From contig CACZJF010000002.1 of NCBI GenBank assembly GCA_902781455.1, forward strand, positions 62,001 to 126,000: 64,000 bases of DNA, read 5' to 3'. The DNA comes from an uncultured Lachnospiraceae bacterium (lineage in GTDB: Bacteria > Bacillota > Clostridia > Lachnospirales > Lachnospiraceae). Numbering within the stretch: the first letter of the stretch is position 1; the number at the start of each line of letters is the position of its first letter. Below the pieces are notes generated by a model. That model did not search any database. It saw only the letters and a list, made by a program, of their open reading frames with translations, and had not been told where the DNA came from. This document shows positions 34,902 through 43,007 of this stretch, one piece after another. The position numbers and the translations under genes were made by a program.

Positions 34902-35716
34902 GTGTGACGGATAAGAAGGAACTGAGGCAGCTGGAGGGAAAGGGACTGCATATTCCGACTCCATCCGGGGCAGGTCCGGACGAGACAGCCAAGCTTCCGC
35001 CCGCGGATGAGATCTATACCGGCCAGGAATACAAAGCAGCCTCTTCCGGACGGGAAGAAAAGCCGGAAAGCATCGGGAAGGATATCACGATCCTTGTTCT
35101 GATCACGCTTGCGGCAGGCCTTTTGCTGGGCACTGCCTACGGGATTACGAAAGACCCGATCGCGAGAGCGCAGGAAGCGGCGCGGACCGAGGCACAGAGC
35201 CAGGTGATGAGCAGTGCGAAGTCCTTCGAAACGAAGTATGCTTCCGATGCCGGAGAGGGAGAGCCGGTTCCGGATTCCATCGCCAAAGCGCTGGAGGATG
35301 CCGGGATCATGACGACAGACATCACGCGGGTTGACCTGGCGTTTGACGAGAATCATTCCCCGCTTGGATATGTGCTCACTGCAGTCAACCCGGATGGGTA
35401 CGGCGGCGATGTGGAGCTGATGTGCGGTATTTCCCCGGATCCGGACGGATCGATGGTGATCGAAGGAATCTCATTTCTCTCGCTGTCGGAAACGGCAGGC
35501 ATGGGGATGCGCGCAAAGGATGATGCTTTCCTGTCGCAGTTTCCCGGGAAAAAGACCGGGGAAGGAGAACTGGTCACCTACGTCAAGAACGGTGCGTCAA
35601 AGCCATCTGAGATCGATGCGATCAGTGGCTGTACCATCACGACCTCTGCCGTGACGGATGATGTCAATGCCGCGCTGATCGCGGCCAGACAGCTGGAAGC
35701 CGGTCAGGCAGAGTGA
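34898..35716 (+). CDS. rnfG: Rnf complex subunit G
   Basis: A 272-residue subunit with one transmembrane helix (about 62-84) and an external FMN-binding domain. The family flavinylation motif SGAT appears here as SGCT at residues 243-246 (ISGCTITTSAV), with cysteine in place of alanine and T246 as the expected FMN-linked threonine. An N-terminal cytoplasmic stretch of about 60 residues, rich in charged residues and Gly/Pro, is longer than in the best-known RnfG proteins. The start overlaps the rnfD stop (ATGA). Confidence 0.92.
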   Translation: MSVTDKKELRQLEGKGLHIPTPSGAGPDETAKLPPADEIYTGQEYKAASSGREEKPESIGKDITILVLITLAAGLLLGTAYGITKDPIARAQEAARTEAQSQVMSSAKSFETKYASDAGEGEPVPDSIAKALEDAGIMTTDITRVDLAFDENHSPLGYVLTAVNPDGYGGDVELMCGISPDPDGSMVIEGISFLSLSETAGMGMRAKDDAFLSQFPGKKTGEGELVTYVKNGASKPSEIDAISGCTITTSAVTDDVNAALIAARQLEAGQAE

Positions 35717-35725
35717 GTGGCTGGA

Positions 35726-35808
35726 ATCCTGTATCACTCATACAGGATCGTCTGATTAAGTAGCGGAATACCGCCGGCGGACGACGAAGGCTTGAGGCTG
35801 CGGTATTC
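35726..35808 (+). repeat. Two inverted repeats in the rnfG-rnfE gap
   Basis: ATCCTGTAT (35726-35734) and ATACAGGAT (35740-35748) form a 9 bp hairpin with a 5-base loop. GAATACCGC (35766-35774) and GCGGTATTC (35800-35808) form a second with a long internal segment. Neither has a T-run. The gap of 139 bp is the only sizeable break between rnfD and the gene after rnfB, so these may tune the message within the operon. Confidence 0.5.
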
Positions 35809-35855
35809 GCGACCGGACGTACTGAGACATAAAGTAAGATTTAGGAGGAAGCGGA

Positions 35856-36665
35856 ATGAGCAGAAAGAACCCCGGGGAGCTGATCGATCCGTATCGGAAG
35901 AAGAAGCGTTTCGATCTGAGCCGGTATATCTATCTGAGGAAGGATTCTTTCCAGGAGAGAGTGGTGAACGGGATCTACTTTGAGAATCCGGTGTTCATGC
36001 TCGCGCTGGGCATGTGTCCGACCCTGGCGACCACAACGTCCGTGACCAATGCCATCGGCATGGGACTGTCCACGACAGCGATTCTGATGATGTCGAATCT
36101 GTTTATCTCGCTCCTTCGGAATATCATTCCGGAGCGGATGCGGATGCCGTCCTATATTGTGATCATTGCTTCTTTTGTGACGATCGTGGACTTTCTGATG
36201 CAGGGCTTCCTGCCGCAGATGTATGAGTCGCTCGGCGTCTATATCCCTCTGATCGTCGTGAACTGTATCATCATGGGAAGAGCGGAGGCGTATGCCGGCA
36301 AACACGGCCCCCTGTCCTCGATCGCGGACGGAGCCGGCATGGGACTGGGCTTTACGGGTGCCCTGATCCTTGTTGCCGCCGTGCGTGAGCTGCTGGGAAA
36401 CGGAACCCTGGCGGGATACCGGGTGATGCCGCAGTTTTATGAACCGATCAATATCTTTGTTCTTGCGCCCGGCGCGTTCCTGGTGCTGGCACTGTTTGTG
36501 GCCATCATGAACCGTCTGCGCATCGGGGCGGCAAGACGGGAGGACGAGTGGGATCCGACAGGAAAGTTTGTATGCGGTGACTGCCGTACCTGTCCCAGAG
36601 TAAAGGGATGCGGCGGCAAGCCTGCGATTGAGGCAGCCGGAAGCAGCCAGGAAGGGAGAAGATGA
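35856..36665 (+). CDS. rnfE: Rnf complex subunit E
   Basis: A 269-residue membrane subunit of the Rnf ion pump with about six spans and the typical ALGMCPTLATTTSVTNAIGMG segment. AGGAGGA precedes ATG 35856. Both ends are extended relative to short RnfE/RsxE proteins: a basic N-terminus of about 40 residues and a soluble C-terminal tail with four cysteines in CGDCRTCPRVKGCGG. The tail might hold a metal site, which is an inference. It overlaps rnfA. Confidence 0.93.
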   Translation: MSRKNPGELIDPYRKKKRFDLSRYIYLRKDSFQERVVNGIYFENPVFMLALGMCPTLATTTSVTNAIGMGLSTTAILMMSNLFISLLRNIIPERMRMPSYIVIIASFVTIVDFLMQGFLPQMYESLGVYIPLIVVNCIIMGRAEAYAGKHGPLSSIADGAGMGLGFTGALILVAAVRELLGNGTLAGYRVMPQFYEPINIFVLAPGAFLVLALFVAIMNRLRIGAARREDEWDPTGKFVCGDCRTCPRVKGCGGKPAIEAAGSSQEGRR

Positions 36666-37246
36666 TGTCATTTTCCGCTATGATGTTGCTGGTCGTGACG
36701 ACGATTCTTGCCAATAATGTTGTGCTGAGCCAGTTCCTCGGGATCTGCTCCTTCCTTGGAGTCTCCCAGAAGACAGAAACCGCCAGCGGTATGGGCGGCG
36801 CCCTGACCTTCGTGCTGACCCTGGCCAGCTTTGTGTGCGGCGTCCTGTATCACCTGGTACTGGTGCCGTTCCATCTGGAGTATCTCAGGACCATCGTGTT
36901 TATCCTGATCGTGGCAGCGCTGGTTCAGTTTGTGGAGATGTTCCTGAAGAAGTACATGCGCTCCCTCTACGAAGCGCTTGGCATCTACCTGCCCCTGATC
37001 ACCACCAACTGCGCGGTTCTGGGCGTCGCGCTTCTGAATGTGCAGAAGGATTACAATATTATAGTCGGTACCATCTACGGTCTGGCTACCGCCATCGGCT
37101 ACTGGGTCGCGATCGTGATTATGTCCTTTCTTCGTGAGAAGATGGCAGACAATGAGATTCCGCGTCCCTTCCGGGGCTTCCCGATCGTTATGGTCACTGC
37201 GGCTCTTATGAGCATCGCGTTCTTCGGCTTTGCCGGAATCAAGTAA
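36662..37246 (+). CDS. rnfA: Rnf complex subunit A
   Basis: A 194-residue membrane subunit with six spans, the mirror-topology partner of RnfE. The family pattern NNVVLSQFLGICSFLGVS opens the protein and LPLITTNCAVLG follows, containing the cysteine used with RnfE to hold a membrane 2Fe-2S cluster. Two in-frame ATGs at 36662 and 36665 overlap the rnfE stop; GGGAG at 36654-36658 fits 36665 slightly better. Confidence 0.94.
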   Translation: MMSFSAMMLLVVTTILANNVVLSQFLGICSFLGVSQKTETASGMGGALTFVLTLASFVCGVLYHLVLVPFHLEYLRTIVFILIVAALVQFVEMFLKKYMRSLYEALGIYLPLITTNCAVLGVALLNVQKDYNIIVGTIYGLATAIGYWVAIVIMSFLREKMADNEIPRPFRGFPIVMVTAALMSIAFFGFAGIK

Positions 37247-37275
37247 GTGGAATATACAGCAGAAAGGATAAGAGC

Positions 37276-38061
37276 ATGACAGAAATGCTGTTCGCTGCAA
37301 TCATGATCGGCTCGGTCGGGTTGTTTGTCGGTGTTTTTCTCGGATTCGCGAGTAAGGTTTTCGCCGTCAAGGTCAACCAGCAGGAGAAGGATATCCGGGA
37401 AATACTTCCCGGTGCCAACTGCGGTGCCTGCGGCTATTCCGGCTGTGACGCGCTTGCCGCTGCCCTGGTAAGGGGTGAGGCACCTGCCAATGCCTGCGTG
37501 GTGGGCCAGGAGGCGGTTGCCAACCAGATCAAGTGGATCATCGGCGGTAAGAGCGAAAGAGTTGTGCGCAACGTTGCGTTTGTCCGCTGCAGCGGCGACT
37601 GCAATCATACCTTTGACCGGTATGATTATACAGGTCCGAAGACCTGTGCCGCGCTGGCGCTTGTTCCGCAGGGCGGACCGAAGTCCTGCTCCTACGGCTG
37701 CATCGGCTGCGGAGACTGCATCAGGATGTGCGAGTACGGCGCGATCTCCATAGAGCGCGGTGTTGCCAAGGTAGACGAGGAGAAGTGTCTTGACTGCCGG
37801 AAGTGCATGAATACCTGTCCGAAGGGAATCATTGTGGAAGTCCCGTACTTCAGGGCCGCGCACATCGGCTGCATGAATCCGCTCAAGGGAAAACCGGTTA
37901 CCGAAAACTGCAGAATCGGCTGTATCTCCTGCGGGAAATGCGCCAGGGACTGCCCTGCCGGAGCGATTGACAACAGTGGAGGCTTCCCGGTGATAGACTA
38001 TGAAAAGTGTATAGACTGCGGCAGGTGCAAGGATAATTGCCCGCGCCATTGTATCGTATGA
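37276..38061 (+). CDS. rnfB: Rnf complex subunit B, ferredoxin-accepting polyferredoxin
   Basis: A 261-residue subunit with one N-terminal membrane span (about 4-26) and many iron-sulfur motifs. The first cluster domain has NCGACGYSGCDALA. Further ligands follow in CIGCGDCIRMC, CLDCRKCMNTCP, CISCGKCARDCP and CIDCGRCKDNCP, giving about five 4Fe-4S clusters. It takes electrons from reduced ferredoxin and passes them into the complex. The stop overlaps the next gene's ATG. Confidence 0.95.
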   Translation: MTEMLFAAIMIGSVGLFVGVFLGFASKVFAVKVNQQEKDIREILPGANCGACGYSGCDALAAALVRGEAPANACVVGQEAVANQIKWIIGGKSERVVRNVAFVRCSGDCNHTFDRYDYTGPKTCAALALVPQGGPKSCSYGCIGCGDCIRMCEYGAISIERGVAKVDEEKCLDCRKCMNTCPKGIIVEVPYFRAAHIGCMNPLKGKPVTENCRIGCISCGKCARDCPAGAIDNSGGFPVIDYEKCIDCGRCKDNCPRHCIV

Positions 38062-39296
38062 TGAGGCAGATGATGAACTGGAAGATGTTGGATCTGGCAG
38101 TGAGAAGACTGAATGTCTTTGCACTGAAGGAGTGGAAAAGTACATTTTTGGGCATGAGCGTCTGGATGCAGGCGATCCTGGTCGGAGCACTTGTCCTTCT
38201 GATTGGTGTCAGCGCGCTTTCCTGCTGGTGGGGAATCCGGATGAAGCGCAGCGCGCGGTTTGCCGCAGGCGCCGTGAGTGTGTTTTATATCGTTCTGATC
38301 ATTCTGGTCACAGAGTATTCCATTGAGATGGACAAAGCATTGATCTACGCCGCTCTGGCCGGTGCAGGAGCGGGCTTTCTGTATGCGTTTCTGGAGAGAA
38401 TCTTTCAGCTTGCCGCTGGTTTTGTCTTCGGAACGGTTCTGTCGGCGTGGCTGCTGCCCACCTGCTTTCATATGAAGATGACTTCCGGAAAAGGAAGGAT
38501 CTGGGCGCTTGTGATTGCCATTGCGGCAGGTGTTCTTTTTGCCCTTGCGGCAAAGAAACTGAAGTTTCTTCTGACCGCGCTCGAGGGCGGCGTTGTGCTT
38601 GGTCTTCTGTGCGACGCGTATCTTCCGGTGAACAGCACCGTTCAGAAGATCCCATGGGTCAAGGATAAGCTGACACAGAACCAGGTTCTGAATCTGCTTC
38701 CGCTTCTGATCGCCGCGACGGGTGCTCTGGTTCAGCTGATCCAGCTTCTGTCGATCCGCGCGGAGCAGAAGGCACTTGCGATTCCGACTGGAGAAGAGCG
38801 GGATCTGGCTTCGGACAGCGCAGCCGGAAAGGCGGACGCTTCTGATTCGGAAGCTGCCCGGGAGGAAGAAGCACAGCCTGACGAAGAAACGATCAGCATG
38901 GTTCAGGCGGAGGAGGTTCTGGTCGAAAAGGCGAAGGAACTTGCCCTTGCCGCCGCGCGCAGTGCCGAACAGGCCAGGCTGAAAGAGCGCTATGAGGACG
39001 TTGCGGCAGGACTGTACAGTGCGAAAATCGCTGCCGGACGGCTGGACATGAGCGAGGAAGCATTTACGGCCGGGATGAAGAGAGCCGGATATTCCATACC
39101 CGGAGAGGAAGCAGCGCCTGAGATGGAAGCGCAGGCGGAAGCGGAAGCGCAGACAGAAGAGGCGCCGGAGGGTGAAGAAAAAGCTGAACCCGCGCCGGAG
39201 GGCGAAGAGAAGACCGAATCCGCGCCGGAAGGTGATGCGCACACTGAAACCACACCGGAGGGTGAGGAAACACTTGAAGAGAAGGAAGAGCCATGA
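38058..39296 (+). CDS. Membrane protein with acidic repeat tail, rnf-linked
   Basis: A protein of about 412 residues of unknown function. The start ATG 38058 overlaps the rnfB stop, so translation is probably coupled; a later ATG at 38154 is possible. The first 230 residues hold about six transmembrane spans. A charged helical region (about 240-345) follows, rich in Ala, Glu and Gln and likely coiled. The C-terminal 40 residues are a 10-residue repeat with APEGEEK-type units, strongly acidic. The next gene overlaps its stop. I do not recognise the family. Its position suggests co-expression with Rnf, but a role in Rnf is not shown. Confidence 0.65.
   Translation: MMRQMMNWKMLDLAVRRLNVFALKEWKSTFLGMSVWMQAILVGALVLLIGVSALSCWWGIRMKRSARFAAGAVSVFYIVLIILVTEYSIEMDKALIYAALAGAGAGFLYAFLERIFQLAAGFVFGTVLSAWLLPTCFHMKMTSGKGRIWALVIAIAAGVLFALAAKKLKFLLTALEGGVVLGLLCDAYLPVNSTVQKIPWVKDKLTQNQVLNLLPLLIAATGALVQLIQLLSIRAEQKALAIPTGEERDLASDSAAGKADASDSEAAREEEAQPDEETISMVQAEEVLVEKAKELALAAARSAEQARLKERYEDVAAGLYSAKIAAGRLDMSEEAFTAGMKRAGYSIPGEEAAPEMEAQAEAEAQTEEAPEGEEKAEPAPEGEEKTESAPEGDAHTETTPEGEETLEEKEEP
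39162..39281 (+). repeat. Four tandem 30-bp coding repeats
   Basis: The unit begins GCGCCGGAGGGTGAAGA and repeats at 39162, 39192, 39222 and 39252, exactly 30 bp apart. The translated units are APEGEEKAEP, APEGEEKTES, APEGDAHTET and TPEGEETLEE. The copies have diverged at third positions and some first positions. Such a repeat can expand or contract by slippage. Confidence 0.85.
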
Positions 39297-39628
39297 GTCT
39301 GTTTGAGAAGAAGGTACCTGTCTTCCGCAAGAGAGACCGTGAAGCACAGGGCAGAATCAAGGAAGCCCTGGACGCGGCCGGCATCTGGAACAGATGCTCC
39401 CATTTTGAGCAGGAAGAGATTCCGGTGGGGGGATACAGCGCGATGGATCCGCGTAATTTTGGAAAGAAGGGCCGGATTGACAGAGAAGTTTACGTGGTCT
39501 ATGTGAAGGCCTCTGATGAGGCGCGCGCGCAGCGTGCGATCCGGGATGCCGGTCTGGTTGCGGAGGTAAGGACAGCGAAGGAACTGACTTCGGAAGCGGC
39601 TGACAAAATCAGAGACCGAAAATATTGA
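39293..39628 (+). CDS. Small conserved-looking soluble protein of unknown function
   Basis: A 111-residue charged protein whose ATG overlaps the stop of the membrane protein. There is no signal or membrane span. The N-terminus is basic (KKVPVFRKRDREAQ) and the C-terminal half forms a beta-alpha pattern (VYVVYVKASDEARAQRAIRDAGL) that looks like a small ACT- or ferredoxin-like fold. The four-base overlap implies a stoichiometric link with the gene before. Family not recognised. Confidence 0.6.
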   Translation: MSLFEKKVPVFRKRDREAQGRIKEALDAAGIWNRCSHFEQEEIPVGGYSAMDPRNFGKKGRIDREVYVVYVKASDEARAQRAIRDAGLVAEVRTAKELTSEAADKIRDRKY

Positions 39629-39683
39629 TACAGTATGGAAGAACTTATGAAGTTCTTAACAGATGTTCAGGCGGAGAACAGAG

Positions 39684-40994
39684 ATGGGAAAAGACAACAC
39701 AGATGAGATCATCCGGCAGATCCAGGAAACCAGGAAACAGCTTACAGCCAGTCTGTATGATGATTTCTTCGGCGGTGCGGATGCGGTGAAAAAGAATCCT
39801 TCTGCGGCGGCACCCCGGACGCAGGGCGCAGCCCCGGCCGGTGCCGCAGGCGCGCAGGCCGGAAGCAGTGACGCCAAGGCACCGGTGGAAGCCGCGACAG
39901 GACCGGCGCCCAAGGCTGTGCAGGAGCCTCCGGCAAAACCGGAACCGGAAGAGGATCCGATGGAGACCCTCAACAACCTGATCGGCCTGGAGAAGATCAA
40001 GCATGATGTGAAAGAGCTGACGGATTTCGCGAAGATCCAGAAGGCCAGGAAGGATGCCGGGCTGAAAGCAGTACCGGTTTCTCTCCATCTCGTGTTTACG
40101 GGCAATCCCGGCACCGGTAAGACAACGGTTGCCAGAATTCTGGCGAAGCTCTACAACCAGATCGGCATTCTGTCGAAGGGACAGCTGATCGAAGTCGACC
40201 GGTCAGGCCTGGTTGCGGGGTACGTCGGTCAGACAGCGCTCAAGACCCAGGAGCAGATTCGGGCTGCGCTCGGCGGGGTACTGTTCATCGATGAAGCCTA
40301 TACACTTGCCGCGAAGAATGAGGATTTCGGCCAGGAAGCAATCGACACGATCCTGAAGGCGATGGAGGATCACAGGGACGACCTGATTGTGATCGTAGCC
40401 GGATATACCGAACCGATGGAGCGGTTCATCAACAGCAATCCGGGTCTGAAGAGCCGGTTCAACAAGTATATCGAGTTTCCGGATTATTCCATCGATGAAC
40501 TGATGCAGATCTTTGACATGAACTGCAGGAAATATGATTACACGATCGAGGATTCGGCAAGAAGCCATGTCCGGGAAAAGCTCTCCCTCATGAAGCTTTC
40601 CTCTCCGGAGAACTTCGCGAATGCCCGTGCTGCCCGCAATCTGTTTGAGGAAATCATCACAAACCAGGCAGGAAGGATTGCGGCGATGGAACATCCTTCC
40701 CTTGAGGACATGAAGACCATCACGAACGACGACCTTACAGATGCCGAGGACGAAGCGATCTCGGCAAGAGTGCTGGCGCAGATGCTGAGCCAGGAGGGGA
40801 ATGCCGAAGCTGCGGCAGATACCGCTTCGGAAGGTGCCGGCACTGACAATACTGACGCTGCTGAAGGAACGGATACAGACGGAACTGACAGCACAGAGGC
40901 TGATCCGGGGCCGGAAGAGACAGGCGGCGCCGGGGCGGAAGAGACAGGCGGCGTTCAGTCGGAAGAAGAGACTTCCGCACAGGAGGAACCGTGA
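39684..40994 (+). CDS. CbxX/SpoVK-type AAA+ ATPase with disordered ends
   Basis: A 436-residue ATPase. ATG 39684 has GCGGAG at the right distance; an upstream ATG at 39663 is less well placed. An Ala/Pro-rich disordered segment (about 35-95) follows a short N-terminal helix. The AAA core spans about 98-360: Walker A GNPGTGKTT from residue 140, the pore-loop-like region VAGYVGQTALKT, Walker B GVLFIDEAYTLA and sensor/arginine-finger segments NPGLKSRFNKYIEF. The last 60 residues are acidic and rich in Gly, Thr and Glu. CbxX-type ATPases remodel partner proteins, such as Rubisco or sporulation proteins. The partner here is unknown. Confidence 0.85.
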   Translation: MGKDNTDEIIRQIQETRKQLTASLYDDFFGGADAVKKNPSAAAPRTQGAAPAGAAGAQAGSSDAKAPVEAATGPAPKAVQEPPAKPEPEEDPMETLNNLIGLEKIKHDVKELTDFAKIQKARKDAGLKAVPVSLHLVFTGNPGTGKTTVARILAKLYNQIGILSKGQLIEVDRSGLVAGYVGQTALKTQEQIRAALGGVLFIDEAYTLAAKNEDFGQEAIDTILKAMEDHRDDLIVIVAGYTEPMERFINSNPGLKSRFNKYIEFPDYSIDELMQIFDMNCRKYDYTIEDSARSHVREKLSLMKLSSPENFANARAARNLFEEIITNQAGRIAAMEHPSLEDMKTITNDDLTDAEDEAISARVLAQMLSQEGNAEAAADTASEGAGTDNTDAAEGTDTDGTDSTEADPGPEETGGAGAEETGGVQSEEETSAQEEP

Positions 40995-41584
40995 TGAAGC
41001 CGGAGAACCTCAGACTGATTCTTGCGTCAGGATCTCCGAGAAGGGATGAGCTTCTGAATACGGCGGGCCTTTTTCATGAAGTGATCGTGTCAGGTGCGGA
41101 TGAGGACGTCCCGGAGCCGGATCCATGCGTGCTGGTGGAGAAGCTTTCGGCCAGAAAGGCAGAGGACGTTTTCCGGCAGGTGGAAGAGGAGAAGGACTTT
41201 GCCGTGATCGGGGCGGATACCGTTGTGGCACTGGATGGCGCGATCCTGGGAAAACCGCACAGTGAAGCGGACGCGGCGCGGATGCTCCGGCTGCTGTCCG
41301 GCAGGGCGCATCATGTCTGTACCGGCGTGACGCTTCACGGCAGAATCGGCGGAAGAGAATGTGTGAGGACCTTTTGTGAGGTGAGCCATGTCTATGTCGC
41401 TCCTCTTACCGAAGAGGAGATTCATTCCTATATCGAGACAGGAGAACCGATGGACAAGGCGGGGGCGTATGGGATTCAGGGCGGCTTCTGCAGGTATGTC
41501 ACGCACATCGAAGGAGACTACTTCAATATCGTCGGTCTTCCGGTGAGCAGGGTGTACCGGGAACTGAAAGTGTTTTGTTCCTGA
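40994..41584 (+). CDS. maf: Maf-like nucleotide pyrophosphatase
   Basis: A 196-residue Maf/Ham1-fold house-cleaning hydrolase acting on non-canonical nucleoside triphosphates. The N-terminal motif is LASGSPRRDELL; the catalytic aspartate region is VIGADTVVALDG; the late motif is DKAGAYGIQG. AGGAGG at 40981-40986 precedes ATG 40994, which shares its A with the previous gene's stop. It closes the long plus-strand unit starting at rnfC. Substrate specificity among dTTP/UTP and m7GTP subtypes is not decided. Confidence 0.92.
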   Translation: MKPENLRLILASGSPRRDELLNTAGLFHEVIVSGADEDVPEPDPCVLVEKLSARKAEDVFRQVEEEKDFAVIGADTVVALDGAILGKPHSEADAARMLRLLSGRAHHVCTGVTLHGRIGGRECVRTFCEVSHVYVAPLTEEEIHSYIETGEPMDKAGAYGIQGGFCRYVTHIEGDYFNIVGLPVSRVYRELKVFCS

Positions 41585-41615
41585 AAGAAATCAATATTCC
41601 ATGATCAAGAGAAAC

Positions 41616-41642
41616 GGCTCCCGGTGACGGGAGCCTGTTTTC
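41616..41642 (+). terminator. Terminator after maf
   Basis: GGCTCCCG (41616-41623) pairs with CGGGAGCC (41628-41635) over a GTGA loop, followed by TGTTTTC. It ends the rnf-to-maf unit. Confidence 0.82.
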
Positions 41643-41643
41643 A

Positions 41644-41713
41644 GGGTGGGAAGCTGCCGGTCCTGCCATATAGGTGGTGCCGGCAGCCTCTTATAAAAAG
41701 CTTTCGCCCACCC
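41644..41713 (+). ncRNA. Candidate structured RNA element
   Basis: An outer helix GGGTGGG (41644-41650) with CCCACCC (41707-41713) encloses a second helix GCTGCCGG (41653-41660) with CCGGCAGC (41680-41687). There is an asymmetric internal loop of 2 bases on one side and about 19 on the other. The apical segment can form a further short stem. I cannot match it to a known riboswitch or sRNA. It could be a 5' leader element, a small RNA or leftover terminator structure. Strand is assumed from the flanking genes. Confidence 0.35.
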
Positions 41714-42041
41714 ACGCATATCTTATTCGCAGCGCGTTGGAATTACAAATAGAAAAGAATGTGGATTTACTGAAAGGTTTTGTGACATTTGTGCAGACTT
41801 ATCTGCACAAGTAATGAAACGAAGTTACATGTTGCCTCTTTTTCGTCATAATAGACAAAAAGAGGGTCGCCATACATCGCGGAATCAACAGAAAATATGT
41901 CTGCGGCATTTGATAAAAAAAGGTTTTCGAGAATGGGAAAATATGTTACACTTTTATTAACTTTTGTTTACAACATGGTAATAATAACAATGTCTGCATG
42001 ACGGCTGCGCGGTGCGCAGGAGAGGGAACAGGGTAACAGAT
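41714..42041. other. AT-rich noncoding region with further hairpins
   Basis: No convincing gene lies here. The stretch is clearly richer in A and T than the genes around it. TTGTGCAGA (41789-41797) pairs with TCTGCACAA (41802-41810). CCTCTTTTT (41835-41843) pairs with AAAAAGAGG (41857-41865), with an inner GTC/GAC stem, and could act as a terminator in either direction. The motif AATATGTCTGC or a near copy appears at about 41895 and 41989. A promoter for the downstream secreted hydrolase is expected near 41945-41990, but I cannot fix the boxes. Confidence 0.5.
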
Positions 42042-42908
42042 ATGAAAAAGACACTTTCTTTGAGAGTATTGCTGCTTGTGTTGATTATGAGTTTGGGAAT
42101 GCCGGCGGGCAGCGCATTTGCGGCAGAGAGATCCAAAAAAATCAAGAATGGCTATGATGAGGAAGGAAACTTCTACGATTCAAAGGGATATAAGATCCAG
42201 AAATCTACCATTCTCCATCTCCTGGAAACAGCGATCGAGCCGGTCGGAAGGACCATGTATATCTGGGGCGGCGGCCATGCCGGTAAAGAACAGACCATGA
42301 TTGGTGTTTCGCCCCAGTGGGAGAAGTTTTTCAATAAGCAGAAATCGAATTATAATTACAGAAACACCAGATTCCAGTACCGTAACGGCCTTGACTGCTC
42401 CGGGTATGTCGGATGGGTGCTTTATAATACATTTCATACAGAGAGCGGGCAGGGCAGCTGCACCTATCTTGCGCAGGATATGACCAGAATCTACTCAGGC
42501 TGGGGATGGGGATCCTATAAGAGCGCGAGAAAGTTTAAAAAGCACAAGGCCGGTGACATCATGAGCCTGGCGGCAGGCCATGTCTACATCGTGATCGGGA
42601 GATGCACGGACGGAAGTGTTGTGCTGGTGCACTCGAGCCCGCAGGGCGTCATGATCAACGGAACAGTAAGCAGCAAGGGAAAAAAGAAGAGTAAGGCATG
42701 GAAGCTTGCAAGACAGTATATGAAGAAATATTTTCCGAAGTGGATGAAAAAGTATAAGGACGTCAGCAGAGGTTCCTCCTACCTGAAAAACTACAGCAGG
42801 ATGAGCTGGTATATCGGGAAAAAGAACAGTGTTATGACTGATCCGGAAGGACTGCGGAACAAGAATGCATCACAGGTGCTGAAGATCCTTTTCCGGAACA
42901 GAAGTTGA
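42042..42908 (+). CDS. Secreted NlpC/P60-like peptidoglycan hydrolase
   Basis: A 288-residue exported protein. Residues 1-26 form a signal peptide (basic MKKTLSLR, hydrophobic core, AFA-A). The catalytic domain holds the nucleophile C119 in GLDCSGYVGW and H180 in AGHVYIVIG, the Cys/His arrangement of NlpC/P60 cysteine peptidases that cut peptide stems of peptidoglycan. The last 80 residues are very basic, rich in Lys and Tyr, and could bind the wall. ATG 42042 has AGGG at proper distance. It is a single-gene unit behind a long noncoding leader region. Confidence 0.82.
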   Translation: MKKTLSLRVLLLVLIMSLGMPAGSAFAAERSKKIKNGYDEEGNFYDSKGYKIQKSTILHLLETAIEPVGRTMYIWGGGHAGKEQTMIGVSPQWEKFFNKQKSNYNYRNTRFQYRNGLDCSGYVGWVLYNTFHTESGQGSCTYLAQDMTRIYSGWGWGSYKSARKFKKHKAGDIMSLAAGHVYIVIGRCTDGSVVLVHSSPQGVMINGTVSSKGKKKSKAWKLARQYMKKYFPKWMKKYKDVSRGSSYLKNYSRMSWYIGKKNSVMTDPEGLRNKNASQVLKILFRNRS

Positions 42909-42915
42909 AAACCGG

Positions 42916-42953
42916 ACAAAAAAGAGGCGCCCTCAGACGAGGGCACCTTTTTT
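42916..42953 (+). terminator. Bidirectional terminator between hydrolase and XRE genes
   Basis: GCCCTC (42929-42934) pairs with GAGGGC (42939-42944) over AGAC; outside, GG/CC and an A-run/T-run pair extend it. Six A on the left and six T on the right allow function on both strands, for two convergent genes. Confidence 0.88.
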
Positions 42954-43007
42954 CAATCATGTTATTCCGGAACAGCCTTTTGGATCTGTATGACCGGACC
43001 GGCCGTT

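Noticed and set aside
39162..39281. CRISPR array
   Set aside because: The 30-bp period has no unique spacers and lies inside an open frame.
41585..42041. Known c-di-AMP (ydaO), c-di-GMP or cobalamin riboswitch
   Set aside because: The key conserved sequences of those classes were not found by eye, so only a generic structured element is reported.
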